The notes below the pieces were generated by a model. The model searched no databases and was not told the origin of the DNA. It saw only the letters and a program-made list of their open reading frames with translations. A program made the translations under genes and the position numbers. From NCBI GenBank assembly GCA_030431975.1, contig JAUIHP010000012.1:1-64000 (forward strand): a DNA stretch of 64,000 bases. Direction: 5' to 3'. This stretch comes from a bacterium. GTDB lineage: Bacteria > Eisenbacteria > RBG-16-71-46 > CAIMUX01. Of the stretch, positions 63,286 to 64,000 are shown piece after piece; position 1 is the first letter of the stretch, and each line of letters opens with the position of its first letter.

Positions 63286-64000
63286 TCGCCTGCCGTCCAG
63301 GTCTGGAGTCCGCGTCCTTCGAACGCAAAGCGCTGGATGACGCCGCCGCGCTGCTCCAGCGCCTCCCGAACGGCGGGCCGGGCTTCGAACGGCGTCTGCA
63401 GAAGAAGGAATCCACCTCCTCCCGCTCCGAGGATCTTGCCCCCGATCGCTCCCTCTGCACGGGCGGCCTCGTAGAGTTCGTCGATCAACGGATTGGTGAT
63501 GCCGGTATCCAGGTTCTTCTTGAAGACCCAGGCTTCGTGCAGCATCCGGCCGAAGTCCTCGATGCGGTCGCGAAGGAGCAGTCCCTTCATCTCGGCCGTG
63601 ATCCGCTTCATCTCGTCGAGCGCTTCCACGACGGGAGCCTTCTTCTCGACGAAGCTGCGGGCCTGGTTGACGACGATGTTGGCCGACTCCCGGGTCCGTC
63701 CGGTGAAACAGAGAAGCAGCGAGTAGTCGAGTTCGTTCTGGGTGTCGCGACGAAGGCGTAGCGGATTGACCACCGTGTGGTCGCCGAAGAACTCGATGAA
63801 GTTGAAGCCGCCGAACGTCGCCGCGTACTGGTCCTGCCGGCCACCGGCCAGCTCGAGGTCCACTCGTTCGATCTGGTAGGTCCGCTCCGCGATTTCGTAC
63901 GGGGCGAGAGGTTGCCGGACCCAGTCGGCAAAGACGCCGACCAGCGTGGTCACCATGGTCGAAGACGACCCCAGTCCCGATCCGGGCGGAGCGTCGCTGT
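63282..64000 (-). CDS. hddA: D-glycero-D-manno-heptose 7-phosphate kinase, GHMP family (5' end outside window)
   Basis: The frame is open to the right edge, where the GHMP ATP-binding motif P-P-G-S-G-L-G-S-S-S-T is visible, so ~80-100 N-terminal residues are missing. The visible part continues A-G-G-R-Q-D-Q-Y-A-A-T-F-G-G-F-N-F-I and G-A-I-G-G-K-I-L-G-A-G-G-G-G-F, the pattern of the HddA-type heptose kinases. It phosphorylates the heptose 7-phosphate made by GmhA. It overlaps the glycosyltransferase gene by 4 bases; the operon continues beyond the window. Confidence 0.85.
   Translation of the reverse strand, partial: SDAPPGSGLGSSSTMVTTLVGVFADWVRQPLAPYEIAERTYQIERVDLELAGGRQDQYAATFGGFNFIEFFGDHTVVNPLRLRRDTQNELDYSLLLCFTGRTRESANIVVNQARSFVEKKAPVVEALDEMKRITAEMKGLLLRDRIEDFGRMLHEAWVFKKNLDTGITNPLIDELYEAARAEGAIGGKILGAGGGGFLLLQTPFEARPAVREALEQRGGVIQRFAFEGRGLQTWTAGD

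Overview
The window is GC-rich, densely packed, Gram-negative-type DNA. Many secreted proteins here have a signal peptide or lipobox, and several end in a FlgD/type-A-sorting-like Ig domain (S-x-N-P, then D-x-x-G-R-x-V-R-T-L, W-D-G-x-D, G-x-Y, and a final basic strand). That style, together with a PorV/UPF0164-like barrel and the G-A-C-C-F cysteine module, points to an uncultured bacterium of the FCB group or a neighbour (Eisenbacteria/Krumholzibacteriota-like). This is inference; no rRNA marker is present. I see no tRNA, rRNA or CRISPR array.

Layout. 1-714: tail of a transposase-like gene. 793-5308 (minus): a malK-malE-malF-malG type ABC importer for malto-oligosaccharides. 5470-8963 (plus): a secreted multi-domain protein with CBM20-like modules and a cytoplasmic GH13 enzyme. 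9018-18775 (minus): a tightly coupled six-gene operon encoding a CBM9/DOMON-like surface protein, a PorV-like barrel, an outer-membrane barrel, a CBM48-barrel fusion, a small CBM48 lipoprotein and a giant lipoprotein with five carbohydrate-binding-like modules. 18908-35923: the degradative part, with a GH13 enzyme carrying four CBM48 modules, a CBM20-esterase, a pullulanase, a double-CBM20 protein, a branching-enzyme-like GH13, a GH53 galactanase and a further GH13. 36015-64000: mostly unrelated genes (PhnD-like protein, PadR regulator and membrane partner, sorbosone-dehydrogenase-like propeller, glutamine synthetase, ABC-F ATPase, sulfatase-fold/TPR lipoprotein, PRPP synthetase, a duplicated CPBP protease) ending in a heptose/glycosyltransferase operon that runs off the right edge.

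How it fits together. The 0.8-36 kb block reads as a complete alpha-glucan utilisation locus. Secreted GH13 enzymes and pullulanase cut starch, glycogen or pullulan; an array of about twenty starch/glycogen-binding modules holds the polymer at the surface; two outer-membrane barrels, one carrying its own CBM48, are candidate oligosaccharide channels; MalEFGK imports the products; and the cytoplasmic GH13 finishes them. No SusC (TonB-dependent) or SusD homologue is present, so the 9-19 kb operon is the best candidate in this window for a previously undescribed, Sus-independent glycan-capture system. A PorV-like gene in that operon and sorting-domain-like tails on several enzymes suggest a type IX-like route for placing enzymes on the surface.

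Non-coding highlights are a dispersed ~55-60 bp palindrome with a conserved loop (two copies, each supplying a stop codon), several minisatellites (9, 12, 6 and 40 bp periods), a PadR operator lying in a promoter spacer, and two promoters placed so close to the ATG that leaderless transcripts are likely.
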